A stretch of 64,000 nucleotides of DNA from Pseudodesulfovibrio tunisiensis (GTDB taxonomy: Bacteria; Desulfobacterota; Desulfovibrionia; Desulfovibrionales; Desulfovibrionaceae), in assembly GCF_022809775.1 (NCBI RefSeq), contig NZ_CP094380.1, positions 3,545,902 through 3,609,901 on the forward strand. The letters are read 5' to 3'. Position 1 is the first letter of the stretch, and the number at the start of each line of letters is the position of its first letter. The notes under the pieces were generated by a model. That model did not search any database and had not been told where the DNA came from. It worked only from the letters and a program-made list of their open reading frames with translations. Below, one piece after another: positions 1-8,608 of the stretch. The translations under genes and the position numbers were made by a program.

Positions 1-1888
1 TCATGCCGGTAAGGGATTCCTGGGCAATGGTGTTCACTTCGTCCACGGCCTGATTGATCTGTTCCGCGGAAGCGGATTGCTGTTCCGCAGCCGAGGCTAT
101 GTCCGTCACCTGCATGGTGTTTGCCTGAACGAGTTGCACGATTTCCTGCTGGGATTGGCCGGATTCCGTGGCCAGCCGCGTGCTTTCCTCCACGGCTTCC
201 ACCGCGTCGTGCATGTTCCTGATGTTGTCGCCGGTAGCCTCGCGGATGGAATGGATGCTGCGATCCACTTCCTGCGTGGCCTGCATGGTCTTTTCGGCCA
301 GCTTGCGGACCTCGTCCGCGACCACGGCGAATCCCTTGCCCGCTTCGCCTGCCCGCGCCGCCTCGATGGCCGCGTTCAGGGCGAGCAGGTTGGTCTGGTC
401 CGCGATTTCGTTGATCACGTCCATGATTTCGCCAATGGATTCCACCTGACGTTCCAGATTCTGCATGCCGTCACGCATGTGGTCGGTGTGTTCGTTGACC
501 ACGGCGATGGCCTTGACCGCGCATTCCACGAGCTCCGCGCCCCGAGTCGCCTTTTCCTTGGCGTCCTGGGCATTGGTGGAGGCGTCACTGGCGTTTTTCG
601 CCACCTGAAAGACGGCGGCGTTCATCTGTTCCATGGCAGTGGACGTTTCCCGCATGCGCTGGGTCTGCACCTGCGCGCCCTGCTGCACCTGTTCGATCAT
701 GGCCGCGAGTTCCTCGGCGGATCGGGCGACCCGGCCGGAAAAGTCTTCGGCCAGCACTGCGGATTCCTGCATGCGTTCCCAGAGCAGCCGGACTTCCTGT
801 TCCTGACGTTTGGCCTCTTCCATGGCCTTGCGGGCGTTTTCCGCCTGCTGCTGTGCTTCGATGCGTTGTTCGCGCACATCTTCCAGCTTGAGTTTGAGTT
901 GTTCGACCATTGTGCTGATGTCGTTTCTCAGCATGTCGAATTCCTTGGAGAACTTGCCATCCGCGCTGGAGTCGAGGTCTCCGGTGGAAACCGCATGGGA
1001 ATATTCGGTCAGTACCTTGAGCGGCTTGGTCACGCCAAAGAAGACCCAGAGAGAAATGATGCCAAGAATCGCGGCCACCGCCACTTCAATGCCCACGATC
1101 CAGTAGTCGACCATGTTCTGGATACGTTCTTCTTCCGCCTGGAAATGATCGCGCAGCGCCTTGACCGCGGGTTCGAGCTTGCGGCCGTTCTCGATGAACT
1201 GCTGCACGAAACTGGTTGCTTGCGTCTTGGCCTGCACCAGTTCCCGGAAGGCATCGTAATACGCGGTCAGCGTGGCCTTGAGGTCGAGCTTGGTCCCCTC
1301 GGGCAGGATCATGTCATCCACGAGTCCGACAAGGCGGTTGTATTCCTTGTTGGTCTTGTCCACATAGACCTGCGTGCCGCGGATCAGGTAGTTTTTTTCG
1401 TGGCGGCGGACCTGAAGCAGGGCGATGAGCGCCTCTTCCTTGTCCAGCGCCTTGAGCTTGCGTTCCATTGCTCTGGCCGCGCCGATGAACACCGCGCGCA
1501 ATCCGTCGGACTCGGTGAGCCCCACCTTGCGTTCGATGTTGACCACGCGGGTGAAGCTTATTCCGTATGCTTCAAGGGATTTGGCTATGATTTCCCGATC
1601 CCTGGCCGTGGCATTGGTGTCACCTGCTCCCGCAATGTAATTGAGCGAAGCCTTGGCATTGCCCAGAGCGGACTGGAACCGGGTTGCGTATTCCTCGTCC
1701 CTGCGGAGCAGGAAGTTCTTTTCCTGTCGTCTGCATTGCAGCACCGCGAGGTTGCAGGACTCGGAAGCCGTCTGTAGGCATTGAATTCGGCGTGTCTCGG
1801 TTTTTCCCACGATGTTTGCGAGAAAAACAAGGACAAAGCCGGCAATGGACACTGAGAGCAACAAGATGAGCTTTGATCTTACGGACAT
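1..1888 (-). CDS. methyl-accepting chemotaxis protein, C-terminus beyond the window edge
   Basis: Inner-membrane chemoreceptor that would signal to CheA/CheW. Reading leftward from ATG at 1888, 629 codons are open to the window edge. Order: one TM helix (about residues 7-29), a helical periplasmic domain with two RRxEKN(F/Y)L(I/L)R motifs typical of helical bimodular (HBM) sensor domains, TM2 (about 258-285), HAMP, a Gln/Glu-rich coiled coil, and the conserved signalling hairpin with [20 protein letters not shown] (about 487-510). A GGAGG ribosome-binding site lies inside the end of the upstream gene, which it overlaps by 10 bases, so the two are probably translationally coupled. The last codons visible are in-frame, so the tail of the signalling domain and any CheR/CheB tether are unseen. 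The ligand cannot be told. The long open frame on the opposite strand is a shadow. Confidence 0.95.
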   Translation of the reverse strand, partial: MSVRSKLILLLSVSIAGFVLVFLANIVGKTETRRIQCLQTASESCNLAVLQCRRQEKNFLLRRDEEYATRFQSALGNAKASLNYIAGAGDTNATARDREIIAKSLEAYGISFTRVVNIERKVGLTESDGLRAVFIGAARAMERKLKALDKEEALIALLQVRRHEKNYLIRGTQVYVDKTNKEYNRLVGLVDDMILPEGTKLDLKATLTAYYDAFRELVQAKTQATSFVQQFIENGRKLEPAVKALRDHFQAEEERIQNMVDYWIVGIEVAVAAILGIISLWVFFGVTKPLKVLTEYSHAVSTGDLDSSADGKFSKEFDMLRNDISTMVEQLKLKLEDVREQRIEAQQQAENARKAMEEAKRQEQEVRLLWERMQESAVLAEDFSGRVARSAEELAAMIEQVQQGAQVQTQRMRETSTAMEQMNAAVFQVAKNASDASTNAQDAKEKATRGAELVECAVKAIAVVNEHTDHMRDGMQNLERQVESIGEIMDVINEIADQTNLLALNAAIEAARAGEAGKGFAVVADEVRKLAEKTMQATQEVDRSIHSIREATGDNIRNMHDAVEAVEESTRLATESGQSQQEIVQLVQANTMQVTDIASAAEQQSASAEQINQAVDEVNTIAQESLTGM

Positions 1889-3234
1889 ACCTGCAGTCCT
1901 CCCTGTCGGATCATGATGGTTCCGGTTGCGATCAAATCCTTGAGCGCATCACACACATTCCTGTCAAAGGCCGTTCCTCGCATTCCCATGACCGTGTCCA
2001 GAGCCAGTTCGAGCCCCAGCGCGGGCCGGTACGGCCTGTGCGAGGACATGGCCTCCAGCACGTCGGCCACGGCAATGATCCGTGCGCCGATGCACAGGTC
2101 CTCGCCCATGACTCCGTTCGGATAGCCGCTACCGTCCAGACGTTCATGGTGCTGGTGGATGATCTGGCCCACCGGCCAGGGAAAGGGGATGTTCTTGGTT
2201 ATGTCGAGGCCGGTTTCCGGGTGATCCCGGACAAGGGCCATTTCACTGGGGGACAACCGGCCGGGTTTGTTCAGGATGGCCATGGGAATGCGAATCTTCC
2301 CGATATCGTGCAGCAGTCCGGCCATTCTGATGGCCTGAATGTCGTTTCTGTCCAGTCCCATGCGCACGGCTATGGCCTGTGCACACATGGATACCCGAAG
2401 CTGATGACCCGCCGTGTACAGGTCGCGTTGTTCCAGCGTCGTGGACAGGGCCTTCACGGTTTCTTCCAGCAGGTTGTTGAGGCGGCCGTGGCTGTCCTTG
2501 AGTTCGTGTTCCACGCGTTTTCGTTCGGAAATGTCGCGGGAAATGGCGGACATGGCCTGAACATTGTCGCCCTGAAAAATGGGAGAGTAGGTGACGGAGA
2601 CCGGGAATATTTCGCCGTTGCGCCGTTTTCGATAGGTCTCGAACCGGGAGGTTGACTCCCCGGCCGCACATTTGGCGAGGATGGCGGCCATCTCCTCCTT
2701 GCGGGAATCCGGAACCATCACGTAGACCGAATGCCCCAACAGTTCCGCGGAGGAGTAGCCGTAGATGGTTTCCGCACCCTTGTTGGCCGTACGGATCGTC
2801 GCGTCGTGATCAATGCTGATGATGGCGTCGTCCGTGGTGTTGATGATCGTGGCCAGCCGACTGCACTCCTCCAGAGCGCGTTTGCGTGTGGTCACGTCCG
2901 TAAGTACGGCGACTATGCCGCTTCTGCTCATGTTCGGGTCGGCCTTGGCCAGCCTGAACTTGAATTCGAGCGGCAGGGACTCGTCACCTTCAAGTGTCTT
3001 TTCAAATGTCATGGACGAGGCTCTGTTGTTTCTGAACCTGTCCAGTTCGTTCAAAATGCATGGGAGCAGCATTTTTTCCATGCGTTCAACCCCCTGTCCC
3101 GGAGACTCTGTTTCCTTGTCGGCAAAAGCCTGCATTGCGCGAACATTTGCATCGGCGATGCAGTTGTTCCGGGTGATGACGATTGCCGGTTGAGGAAGGT
3201 GCTTGAATAGCGTTCTGTATTCCATTTCTGTCAT
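1879..3234 (-). CDS. PAS-PAS-HD-GYP cyclic-di-GMP phosphodiesterase
   Basis: Probable cytoplasmic c-di-GMP hydrolase of 451 residues. Two PAS domains (about 1-115 and 125-245, the second ending in [12 protein letters not shown]) precede an HD-GYP domain (about 265-440). The catalytic signature is intact: [11 protein letters not shown] near 305, [18 protein letters not shown] near 360-372. I chose ATG at 3234 ([10 protein letters not shown]) because the open frame upstream of it, to 3645, is Arg/His/Pro-rich and looks non-coding. No membrane segment is seen. It overlaps the chemoreceptor gene by 10 bases, which links c-di-GMP turnover with chemotaxis. The signal sensed by the PAS domains is unknown. 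Confidence 0.92.
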   Translation of the reverse strand: MTEMEYRTLFKHLPQPAIVITRNNCIADANVRAMQAFADKETESPGQGVERMEKMLLPCILNELDRFRNNRASSMTFEKTLEGDESLPLEFKFRLAKADPNMSRSGIVAVLTDVTTRKRALEECSRLATIINTTDDAIISIDHDATIRTANKGAETIYGYSSAELLGHSVYVMVPDSRKEEMAAILAKCAAGESTSRFETYRKRRNGEIFPVSVTYSPIFQGDNVQAMSAISRDISERKRVEHELKDSHGRLNNLLEETVKALSTTLEQRDLYTAGHQLRVSMCAQAIAVRMGLDRNDIQAIRMAGLLHDIGKIRIPMAILNKPGRLSPSEMALVRDHPETGLDITKNIPFPWPVGQIIHQHHERLDGSGYPNGVMGEDLCIGARIIAVADVLEAMSSHRPYRPALGLELALDTVMGMRGTAFDRNVCDALKDLIATGTIMIRQGGLQVCP

Positions 3235-3933
3235 GCCGAATGCGGTCTCCGCACCGCTGTTGCAGTTTGTGCCCGGGGGGAAGGCGTTGTGATGCCGTGG
3301 ACAAAGGCAAAATGCGTTCCAAGCGATATGCCGGATTTTATATGCTGATATGCTTGGATATAAATCCCGGCTGGGAAAACAACGATTTCTCTTGCCGGAA
3401 ATGCCGGGAGACAACGGCGAGAAGCCGTAAGTCGCTTGCGCGTTCTTTTCGTGCTTTTTTCTCTCCCGCGCGTATGGATTGCGTGAATTTGGATGATGCA
3501 GGTGTGCCGGATGGCGGGACGTGGGCCTCCGGTGCTGCGCATTGCGAATACGGCATGTTATAAATGGAAAAATAAAGTCATGTTTTTTCGAGCTGTTATC
3601 AAGGGCCTGCCAAGAGCTTTTCCGAGGTGACTCGGGGCTGTCCATTTTTAGTGGATTGAGGCGGCCTGTTTGACCTTTTGCCTTTGCACGACGCTTGCGA
3701 ATTCATGGCAAAAAGTTGCGCGATGTCCGTTTTGCGCTTTCCCCAAGCGTGCTGAATCCTTTGTTTCCCTAGTATTCCAGTCTGTTGTGGATTTTTCCGG
3801 GTGAGGACATGTTCCGAGGCCTGCCCGTCGATGAGGATTCCCAGCCCGATCCGCACATCGGTTCTGCCAGGTCCATTCTGGCACAAAGTCTGTTTTTGCA
3901 TGAATAAATACAATAAAAACAGCTACTTTCATG
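3235..3933. other. long intergenic region without a credible gene
   Basis: About 700 bases lie between the divergent HD-GYP gene and the sigma-54 promoter of the transporter/signalling cluster. Open frames here (up to about 107 codons) overlap each other on both strands, have no family resemblance and unusual Arg/His/Cys content, so none is called. The region holds the leader of the HD-GYP gene and probably enhancer sites for a sigma-54 activator, though no clear inverted repeat was identified. At 3646-3682 it carries a short motif repeated at 38436-38470. Confidence 0.55.
3646..3682 (+). repeat. short dispersed intergenic motif, copy 1
   Basis: The run TTTTTAGTGGATTGAGGCGG, then CTGTTTGACCTTTTGCCTT, aligns with 38436-38470, which reads TTTTTGGTGGATCGGGCGGT then TTGACTCCTTTTGCCTT. 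Only a few substitutions and small gaps separate them. Both copies are intergenic. Function unknown; it may be a fragment of a larger dispersed element. Confidence 0.45.
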
Positions 3934-3949
3934 TGGCATAGTGATTGCT
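3934..3949 (+). promoter_or_regulatory. sigma-54 (-24/-12) promoter of the transporter/phosphorelay cluster
   Basis: TGGCATAGTGATTGCT fits the RpoN consensus TGGCAY-N5-TTGCW exactly, with GG and GC ten bases apart. Transcription would begin near 3961, giving a leader of about 95 bases before the response regulator at 4055. It implies control by a sigma-54 activator; one is encoded at 43610-46474, but a link is only conjecture. Confidence 0.75.
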
Positions 3950-4054
3950 TTGTATCCATGCATGAATGGAGGTTCAGCATCGCGTAATGGCACATGCGAA
4001 TCAAATAAGTAATCCCCATAGAGATAGTAAAACAACGCATCAGAGAGTGTAGAC

Positions 4055-4507
4055 ATGGAAGCTATGAAGATAATGCTTGTGGATGATGAAGAAAGATTGC
4101 TTCAGACCACGAAAAAACTCTTCAACAAGATGGGGATTGAAGTCATTACCACCACAAACGGTGAAGAGGCTGTCGATCTCATAAACAAGGAAAACATTCA
4201 TGTCGTTTTCATGGACATCAAGATGCCGGGAATCGACGGCATGGAGACACTCCGCAAGATAAAGAAGGAAAACCCGTTGGTCGAAGTCATTATCCTCACA
4301 GGCCATGCAACCATGGAATCGGCTGTGGAAGGATTGAAACTCGGCGCAATGGATTACCTTATAAAGCCCCTGAGCATGAAGAACTTTCTCGAGAAGGCTG
4401 AAGACGCGTTTGAAAAGGTCAAAAGGCAGAAGCAAAAAATCCTTAAGGCCTGCCGGACCGAGCTGCCGGTTGCGGGCAGGGACACGGAAAACACCGAGAG
4501 GAGGTAG
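4055..4507 (+). CDS. response regulator, receiver domain only
   Basis: A CheY-like receiver of 150 residues with a charged tail and no output domain. Acidic pair at DDE near residues 11-13, phospho-acceptor D54 in FMDIKMPG, Thr in ILTGHA, Lys in YLIKPL. First gene after the sigma-54 promoter, ending two bases before the next regulator gene. An internal ATG at 4064 (MKIMLV) is an alternative start; the ribosome-binding site is weak for both. Its base composition is visibly more AT-rich than that of its neighbours. It probably receives phosphate from one of the cluster's kinases and acts by protein contact. Confidence 0.92.
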   Translation: MEAMKIMLVDDEERLLQTTKKLFNKMGIEVITTTNGEEAVDLINKENIHVVFMDIKMPGIDGMETLRKIKKENPLVEVIILTGHATMESAVEGLKLGAMDYLIKPLSMKNFLEKAEDAFEKVKRQKQKILKACRTELPVAGRDTENTERR

Positions 4508-4509
4508 CA

Positions 4510-5412
4510 ATGTCGACGAACATAAAAGTTCTGATGGTCGACGACGAGGAGCGTTTTCGCACCACGACTGCGAAAATACTTGCCAGGAAGGGGTTCGAGA
4601 CGATCCTCGCCGAAAGCGGCGAGCAGGCGCTCACCATGCTGTCCGAGAACCCGGACGTGGTTGTCCTGGATGTTCGGATGGCAGGAATGGATGGACATGA
4701 AACGCTGACCAGGATCAAGGCTGCCAAGGCCGACCTCGAGGTGATCATGCTGACCGGACACGGCGATTTGCCGAGTGCGCAGCAGGCCCTCAAGAGCGGT
4801 GCCTTCGACTATCTGGCCAAACCCTGCGACATCGATCTTCTCGCCGCCAAGATCGAGGACGCCGTGGCTCATGGCGGCAAGCACGTCTACAAGGAAAAGA
4901 CCGCAGCCGAAGTGATGATTCCCATCGAGGATTACACGGTCATCGATGAGAACAGCACGATCAAGGATGCCATCCTTGCCCTGCAGGAAGCCAAGAAACG
5001 GCTGCTCGCCACGGACAGGCTCATCGACTCCGTGCATCGGTCGGTTCTGGTTCGCCGTCGCGACGGTTCGCTGGCCGGCATTCTCAGCCCCCGGAATCTG
5101 ATCGGCGCGGTTCGCCCCGAGTACCTTTCCGCCCCCAAACCGTCCACGGCCGACAGTCTTCAGTACTCGGCCATGTTCTGGCAGGGGCTGTTCACCTCCC
5201 GCACCCGTGAAGTCGTTGCTCAGCCCGTGAGCAGCTTCATGTCCGACAACCCGCCTTCGGTCGATGCGAAAGCCAACCTCATGGACGTGGCCGACACGTT
5301 GGTCACCAACGGGGTCAGGCGGCTGATCGTCACCGAGAACGGCAAGGACGTCGGCGTGGTCAGGGAACAGGAACTCTTTTTCGAAATCTCGCGGATCGTT
5401 TCCGCAAGCTGA
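4510..5412 (+). CDS. response regulator with CBS-domain output
   Basis: 300 residues. Receiver at about 1-120 with D54 in VLDVRMAG (Ala where Pro is usual), ILTGHG-type loop and Lys in YLAKPC. About 125-300 resembles a pair of CBS motifs: AAEVMIPIEDYTVI with a following NSTIKDA, and SFMSDNPPSVDAKA through VREQELFFEIS. CBS pairs typically bind adenine nucleotides or similar ligands and gate transporters or enzymes. The AGGAGG site overlaps the end of the previous gene, and the gene sits 24 bases before an anion transporter. It may couple phosphorylation and nucleotide status to that transporter; this is inference. Confidence 0.88.
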   Translation: MSTNIKVLMVDDEERFRTTTAKILARKGFETILAESGEQALTMLSENPDVVVLDVRMAGMDGHETLTRIKAAKADLEVIMLTGHGDLPSAQQALKSGAFDYLAKPCDIDLLAAKIEDAVAHGGKHVYKEKTAAEVMIPIEDYTVIDENSTIKDAILALQEAKKRLLATDRLIDSVHRSVLVRRRDGSLAGILSPRNLIGAVRPEYLSAPKPSTADSLQYSAMFWQGLFTSRTREVVAQPVSSFMSDNPPSVDAKANLMDVADTLVTNGVRRLIVTENGKDVGVVREQELFFEISRIVSAS

Positions 5413-5436
5413 ATCGAGCGGAAATAGAGGTGAATC

Positions 5437-7287
5437 ATGGCTCAAGCAAAGAAGAAAGCAACCGGATACGACAAGTATGTGGACTGGAAGCTGTTCATCA
5501 TACCCGTGGTGCTGTTCACCATAATGGTCCTTCTTCCCACGCCGGACGGCATGAGGAAGGTTGGCATGCAGTACCAGGTCGGCCCCAGCGCCGTGACCGG
5601 GCTGATTACCGAGCAGCTTTTCAACAAGGATTCCTCCCAGGCCGAGCAGTGGGAGATTCTCACGGCCCGGATGATGGAACGCAACATGCGCATGGGCGCG
5701 CTCTCCAAGGAGCGTTTTCTCAAGCGTAACGAAAAGTGGTGCACAAAGTACAAGATTCCTGTTGATCAGGCCAACTTCAAGCAGGCAAGGGATTTCATCC
5801 AGCAGACCGTCAGCGCCGAGCGCTACAAGGAAGTCATGCAGAATGCATTCGACTATCGCATGAAGACGCTGGATTACGATGATCTCACTGCCAGAGACAA
5901 GAAAAAGGCCGACAAGGGCGCCTGGCACATCAAGGTCGCCATTGCCATGGTCGTCTTCGTTGTCTTCTGCTTCATGACGGAATGCATCCCGCTGCCGGGC
6001 GTGGCATTCTGCATCGGTCTGATCCTCGTCTTCTTCGGCGTCGTCACGCGACAACAGGTGGCCATGCTCTACTGGTCCGACGCATGCTGGTTCATCATGG
6101 GTTCACTCATGTTCGCCACTGCATTCGTCAAGACCGGTGTGGACAAGCGCATGTGCCTGCTCATGTTCAAGAAGCTGGCCGTGCCCAACGTGCGGTGGAT
6201 CACGCTGATCTTCTTCATCGTGATCGCTCCGTTGGCCGCGTTCATCTCCGACCACGCCCTCGCCGCCATGTTCCTGCCCATCGGCATGCTGCTCTACCAG
6301 AACAGCCTGACCGAGGAAATCCCCGAGGACAAGGAACTTGCCAAGATGCTGATGATCACCATTGCCATGGCGTGCAACATCGGTGGTCCCGGCGCCCCGT
6401 CCGGCGGCGCACGCAACGTCATCATGATGACCTACCTGACCGACATGTTCGGTTTCGACATCGGCTACTTTCAGTGGGTTACCTACTGCATGCCCTTTGT
6501 CATCGTCATGATCCCCATCACCTGGATCGCCGTGAACATGCTGTTCAAGCCCAGAATCAAGTCCCTCGCTCCGGCCATGAAGCATCTGGAAAGCGAAATC
6601 GACAAGATGGGCAAGTGGAACAGAAACCAGATCTGGGCAGTCATCATCTTCGTCGTCATGGTCTGGGGATGGTTCACTGAAAAGATCTTCTTCAACATGG
6701 GCATCTACCCCGTCCGTCTCGGCATCGGCGTGATTGCGGTTGCCGGTGCTGTCGCCTACCTGCTGGCCGGTGTGGTCAACTGGCGCGACTATCAGGAAAA
6801 GGTGGACTGGGGTGTTGTGTGGCTGTACGCGGGCGCGATCATCTTCGGTCGTACCCTGGACTCCACGGGTGCAGCATACTGGCTCGCCAGTTCGGTTGTC
6901 GATCTCCTGGCCCCGCTGGGCATGGACCACGGCATCCCGCTGATGCTCACCTCCAACGGTCTTACCGCTGTGCTGACCAACCTCATGGCTGACGGTCCGG
7001 CCGCTGCGGCAGTCGGTCCCATCACCCTGAACATGGCTGGCATCGTGCATCCCGGCACCACCTTCCTGCCCTTCATGGCCATGGCCACGGCAGTGGCATC
7101 TTCCTTCGCCTACTGCCTCATCATCGGCACCCCGCCCAACGCCATTGTCTACGCTTCCGGTTATCTGGAGCCCAAGGACTACCTGCGTGTTGGCGTGCCC
7201 ATGTGGTTCGTGGCGAACATCATGATCGTGGTGCTCACCGCCGTATACTGGAACATCAGAGGATTCTCCGGACTCCCCGGATTCTGA
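5437..7287 (+). CDS. SLC13/DASS-family sodium-coupled anion transporter
   Basis: Inner-membrane protein of 616 residues with about a dozen hydrophobic segments. The DASS signature is clear near the C-terminus (SFAYCLIIGTPPNAIVYASG, about 546-565), with the inner-repeat motif NIGGPGAPSGGARN near 318-331. The family imports sulfate, di- or tricarboxylates, usually with Na+; substrate is not readable here, sulfate being attractive for a sulfate reducer. Unusual is a charged insert of about 120 residues between the first TM helix (about 18-36) and the second (about 167). It follows the CBS regulator by 24 bases; GAGGTGA precedes the ATG. Confidence 0.9.
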   Translation: MAQAKKKATGYDKYVDWKLFIIPVVLFTIMVLLPTPDGMRKVGMQYQVGPSAVTGLITEQLFNKDSSQAEQWEILTARMMERNMRMGALSKERFLKRNEKWCTKYKIPVDQANFKQARDFIQQTVSAERYKEVMQNAFDYRMKTLDYDDLTARDKKKADKGAWHIKVAIAMVVFVVFCFMTECIPLPGVAFCIGLILVFFGVVTRQQVAMLYWSDACWFIMGSLMFATAFVKTGVDKRMCLLMFKKLAVPNVRWITLIFFIVIAPLAAFISDHALAAMFLPIGMLLYQNSLTEEIPEDKELAKMLMITIAMACNIGGPGAPSGGARNVIMMTYLTDMFGFDIGYFQWVTYCMPFVIVMIPITWIAVNMLFKPRIKSLAPAMKHLESEIDKMGKWNRNQIWAVIIFVVMVWGWFTEKIFFNMGIYPVRLGIGVIAVAGAVAYLLAGVVNWRDYQEKVDWGVVWLYAGAIIFGRTLDSTGAAYWLASSVVDLLAPLGMDHGIPLMLTSNGLTAVLTNLMADGPAAAAVGPITLNMAGIVHPGTTFLPFMAMATAVASSFAYCLIIGTPPNAIVYASGYLEPKDYLRVGVPMWFVANIMIVVLTAVYWNIRGFSGLPGF

Positions 7288-7310
7288 CGAGACACATCCT
7301 CACTCACCTC

Positions 7311-7336
7311 CCCGGCGGTCCGCAAGGGCCGCCGGG
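7311..7336 (+). other. GC-rich intercistronic hairpin
   Basis: CCCGGCGG and CCGCCGGG pair perfectly around a 10-base loop between the transporter and the tiny membrane protein gene. There is no U-tract after it. It may be an RNA-processing or attenuation element that sets relative expression within the operon. Confidence 0.45.
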
Positions 7337-7355
7337 CCATCCAAGGAGACAGGAC

Positions 7356-7505
7356 ATGAATGGCACAAGCAATGAAACCAACACCAGATTTTTCGAACAC
7401 AAGAAAGGCGTGACCTATTTTTCCAAGCGAACCGAGCGGATCATCTGCTTTCTGCTGACCCTGTGCATGCTGTGCTGGGGCGTGGTGGAATCGTTGATCC
7501 AGTAG
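7356..7505 (+). CDS. small single-pass membrane protein
   Basis: 49 residues beginning MNGTSNETNTRFFEHKKG, with one hydrophobic helix at about 30-47 (CFLLTLCMLCWGVVESL). The start is supported by AAGGAG at 7343-7348, eight bases before the ATG. It lies just after the SLC13 transporter and could be an accessory subunit, as seen for other transporters with tiny partners. No family recognised. Confidence 0.65.
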   Translation: MNGTSNETNTRFFEHKKGVTYFSKRTERIICFLLTLCMLCWGVVESLIQ

Positions 7506-7532
7506 AAACCCGACGGGACAGGAGGGTTCAAC

Positions 7533-8081
7533 ATGAGTGCGGCAACCGAAACTGTGAAAAATCTCAATATCAAGGAATATTTCGAGATTCTGATCAATTT
7601 GATGCGACATCCAGCGGTGTTCTTTGCGGATGTGGCCGGGGAGACAGGCACGCGCAGGGCGTGGATGTTCCTGTTCATTTCGGCCCTGTTCTATGCCTCG
7701 GTCAGCATGAGCTATTTTTTCGAGAGTTCCTTGCAGATGGGCGTGGTCATGATGGCCAACGGCCTGCTCATGCCGCTGCTGGCAACCCTGTTCACCTACA
7801 TTCTGGTGGGCATGTTTCACACCGAGCGGATCGAGTTCGCCAGAATTTTCAACATCTATGCCTATGCCACGGGCGCGATGATGGTCGTGTCCTGGATTCC
7901 CGGGCTGGCCATTGTGCTGGAACCGGTGCGGGCTCTGCTGGTGGGCGTGGGGCTGGTCAAGGCGTGCGGCCTCGGCAAGCTCAAGGCCGCGTCCATGGTC
8001 GTTGCCACCGCCTTTCTGCTGCTCATGTTTTTCTGGACCCTGGCTCCGGTGGTCATGGAGCTTCGCGCCCTCTTGGCCTGA
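7533..8081 (+). CDS. Yip1-family integral membrane protein
   Basis: 182 residues with about five TM helices spread over 45-180 and a short cytosolic N-terminus. The layout and the segment RIFNIYAYATGAMMVVSWIP match the bacterial Yip1 domain, whose role is poorly defined. AGGAGGG lies upstream of ATG. It is in the sigma-54 cluster, 27 bases after the small membrane protein and 130 before a response regulator. It may organise or modulate the neighbouring transporter; no direct evidence. Confidence 0.75.
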   Translation: MSAATETVKNLNIKEYFEILINLMRHPAVFFADVAGETGTRRAWMFLFISALFYASVSMSYFFESSLQMGVVMMANGLLMPLLATLFTYILVGMFHTERIEFARIFNIYAYATGAMMVVSWIPGLAIVLEPVRALLVGVGLVKACGLGKLKAASMVVATAFLLLMFFWTLAPVVMELRALLA

Positions 8082-8211
8082 CGGCCGCCCCGGGGACCGG
8101 GGCATCCGGCCCCCGTTTACATAATCGCTGTCGGCTCAGGCAGCACCATTCCTGTCCCCGGGCCGGGGCCCGCACGCCTCGGCCCATCGGGACGGAACCC
8201 GGAGGATCGCC

Positions 8212-8595
8212 ATGCGCAGGATACAGCTTCTTCTTGTCGACGACGAGAGTGACTTCCTCATCGCCTATGCACGCAGACTGGCGCGCCGCAATGTCGAGGT
8301 CAGCACGGCTCCCAGAGCCAGGGATGCGATCGAGGCCATCAAGGCCGCGCATTTCGATGTGGTGGTCATGGACGTGATGATGCCGGGCATGAGCGGCATC
8401 GAAGCACTCAAGACCATCAAGAAGATCGCCCCGGGTCTGCCAGTGATTCTGCTGACGGGACACGCCAATTCCGAAGCCGCGCTTCAGGGCATGGCATACG
8501 GCGCATTCGACTACATGCTCAAGCCCGTGGGAACCGACGAACTCTACTTCAAGATTCAGGAAGCCGTGCGCGCGGGCGTTGCGGGCGTGGCCTGA
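8212..8595 (+). CDS. response regulator, receiver domain only
   Basis: 127 residues, nothing beyond the receiver fold. DDES near 10-13, D54 in VVMDVMMPGM, ILLTGHANS, and Lys in YMLKPVGT. GGAGG precedes the ATG. Clearly paralogous to the other receivers of the cluster. It ends 13 bases before the PEP-synthase-like gene, so the simplest idea is that it reports to, or is read by, that enzyme. Confidence 0.92.
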   Translation: MRRIQLLLVDDESDFLIAYARRLARRNVEVSTAPRARDAIEAIKAAHFDVVVMDVMMPGMSGIEALKTIKKIAPGLPVILLTGHANSEAALQGMAYGAFDYMLKPVGTDELYFKIQEAVRAGVAGVA

Positions 8596-8608
8596 CCCGG
8601 AGGCGGAC

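Noticed and set aside
77..1777. 566-codon plus-strand open frame
   Set aside because: His/Gly/Arg-rich antisense shadow of the chemoreceptor gene, which reads correctly on the minus strand with all MCP motifs.
3240..4056. Several frames of 70-130 codons in the gap before the sigma-54 promoter
   Set aside because: They overlap on both strands, lack ribosome-binding sites and family features.
4354..6054. 566-codon minus-strand open frame
   Set aside because: Spans three well-defined plus-strand genes and has shadow-like His/Asp/Gly composition; no domain recognised.
8082..8211. Possible terminator between the Yip1-like and receiver genes
   Set aside because: GC-rich symmetric runs are present but no convincing stem with a U-tract; transcription probably continues.
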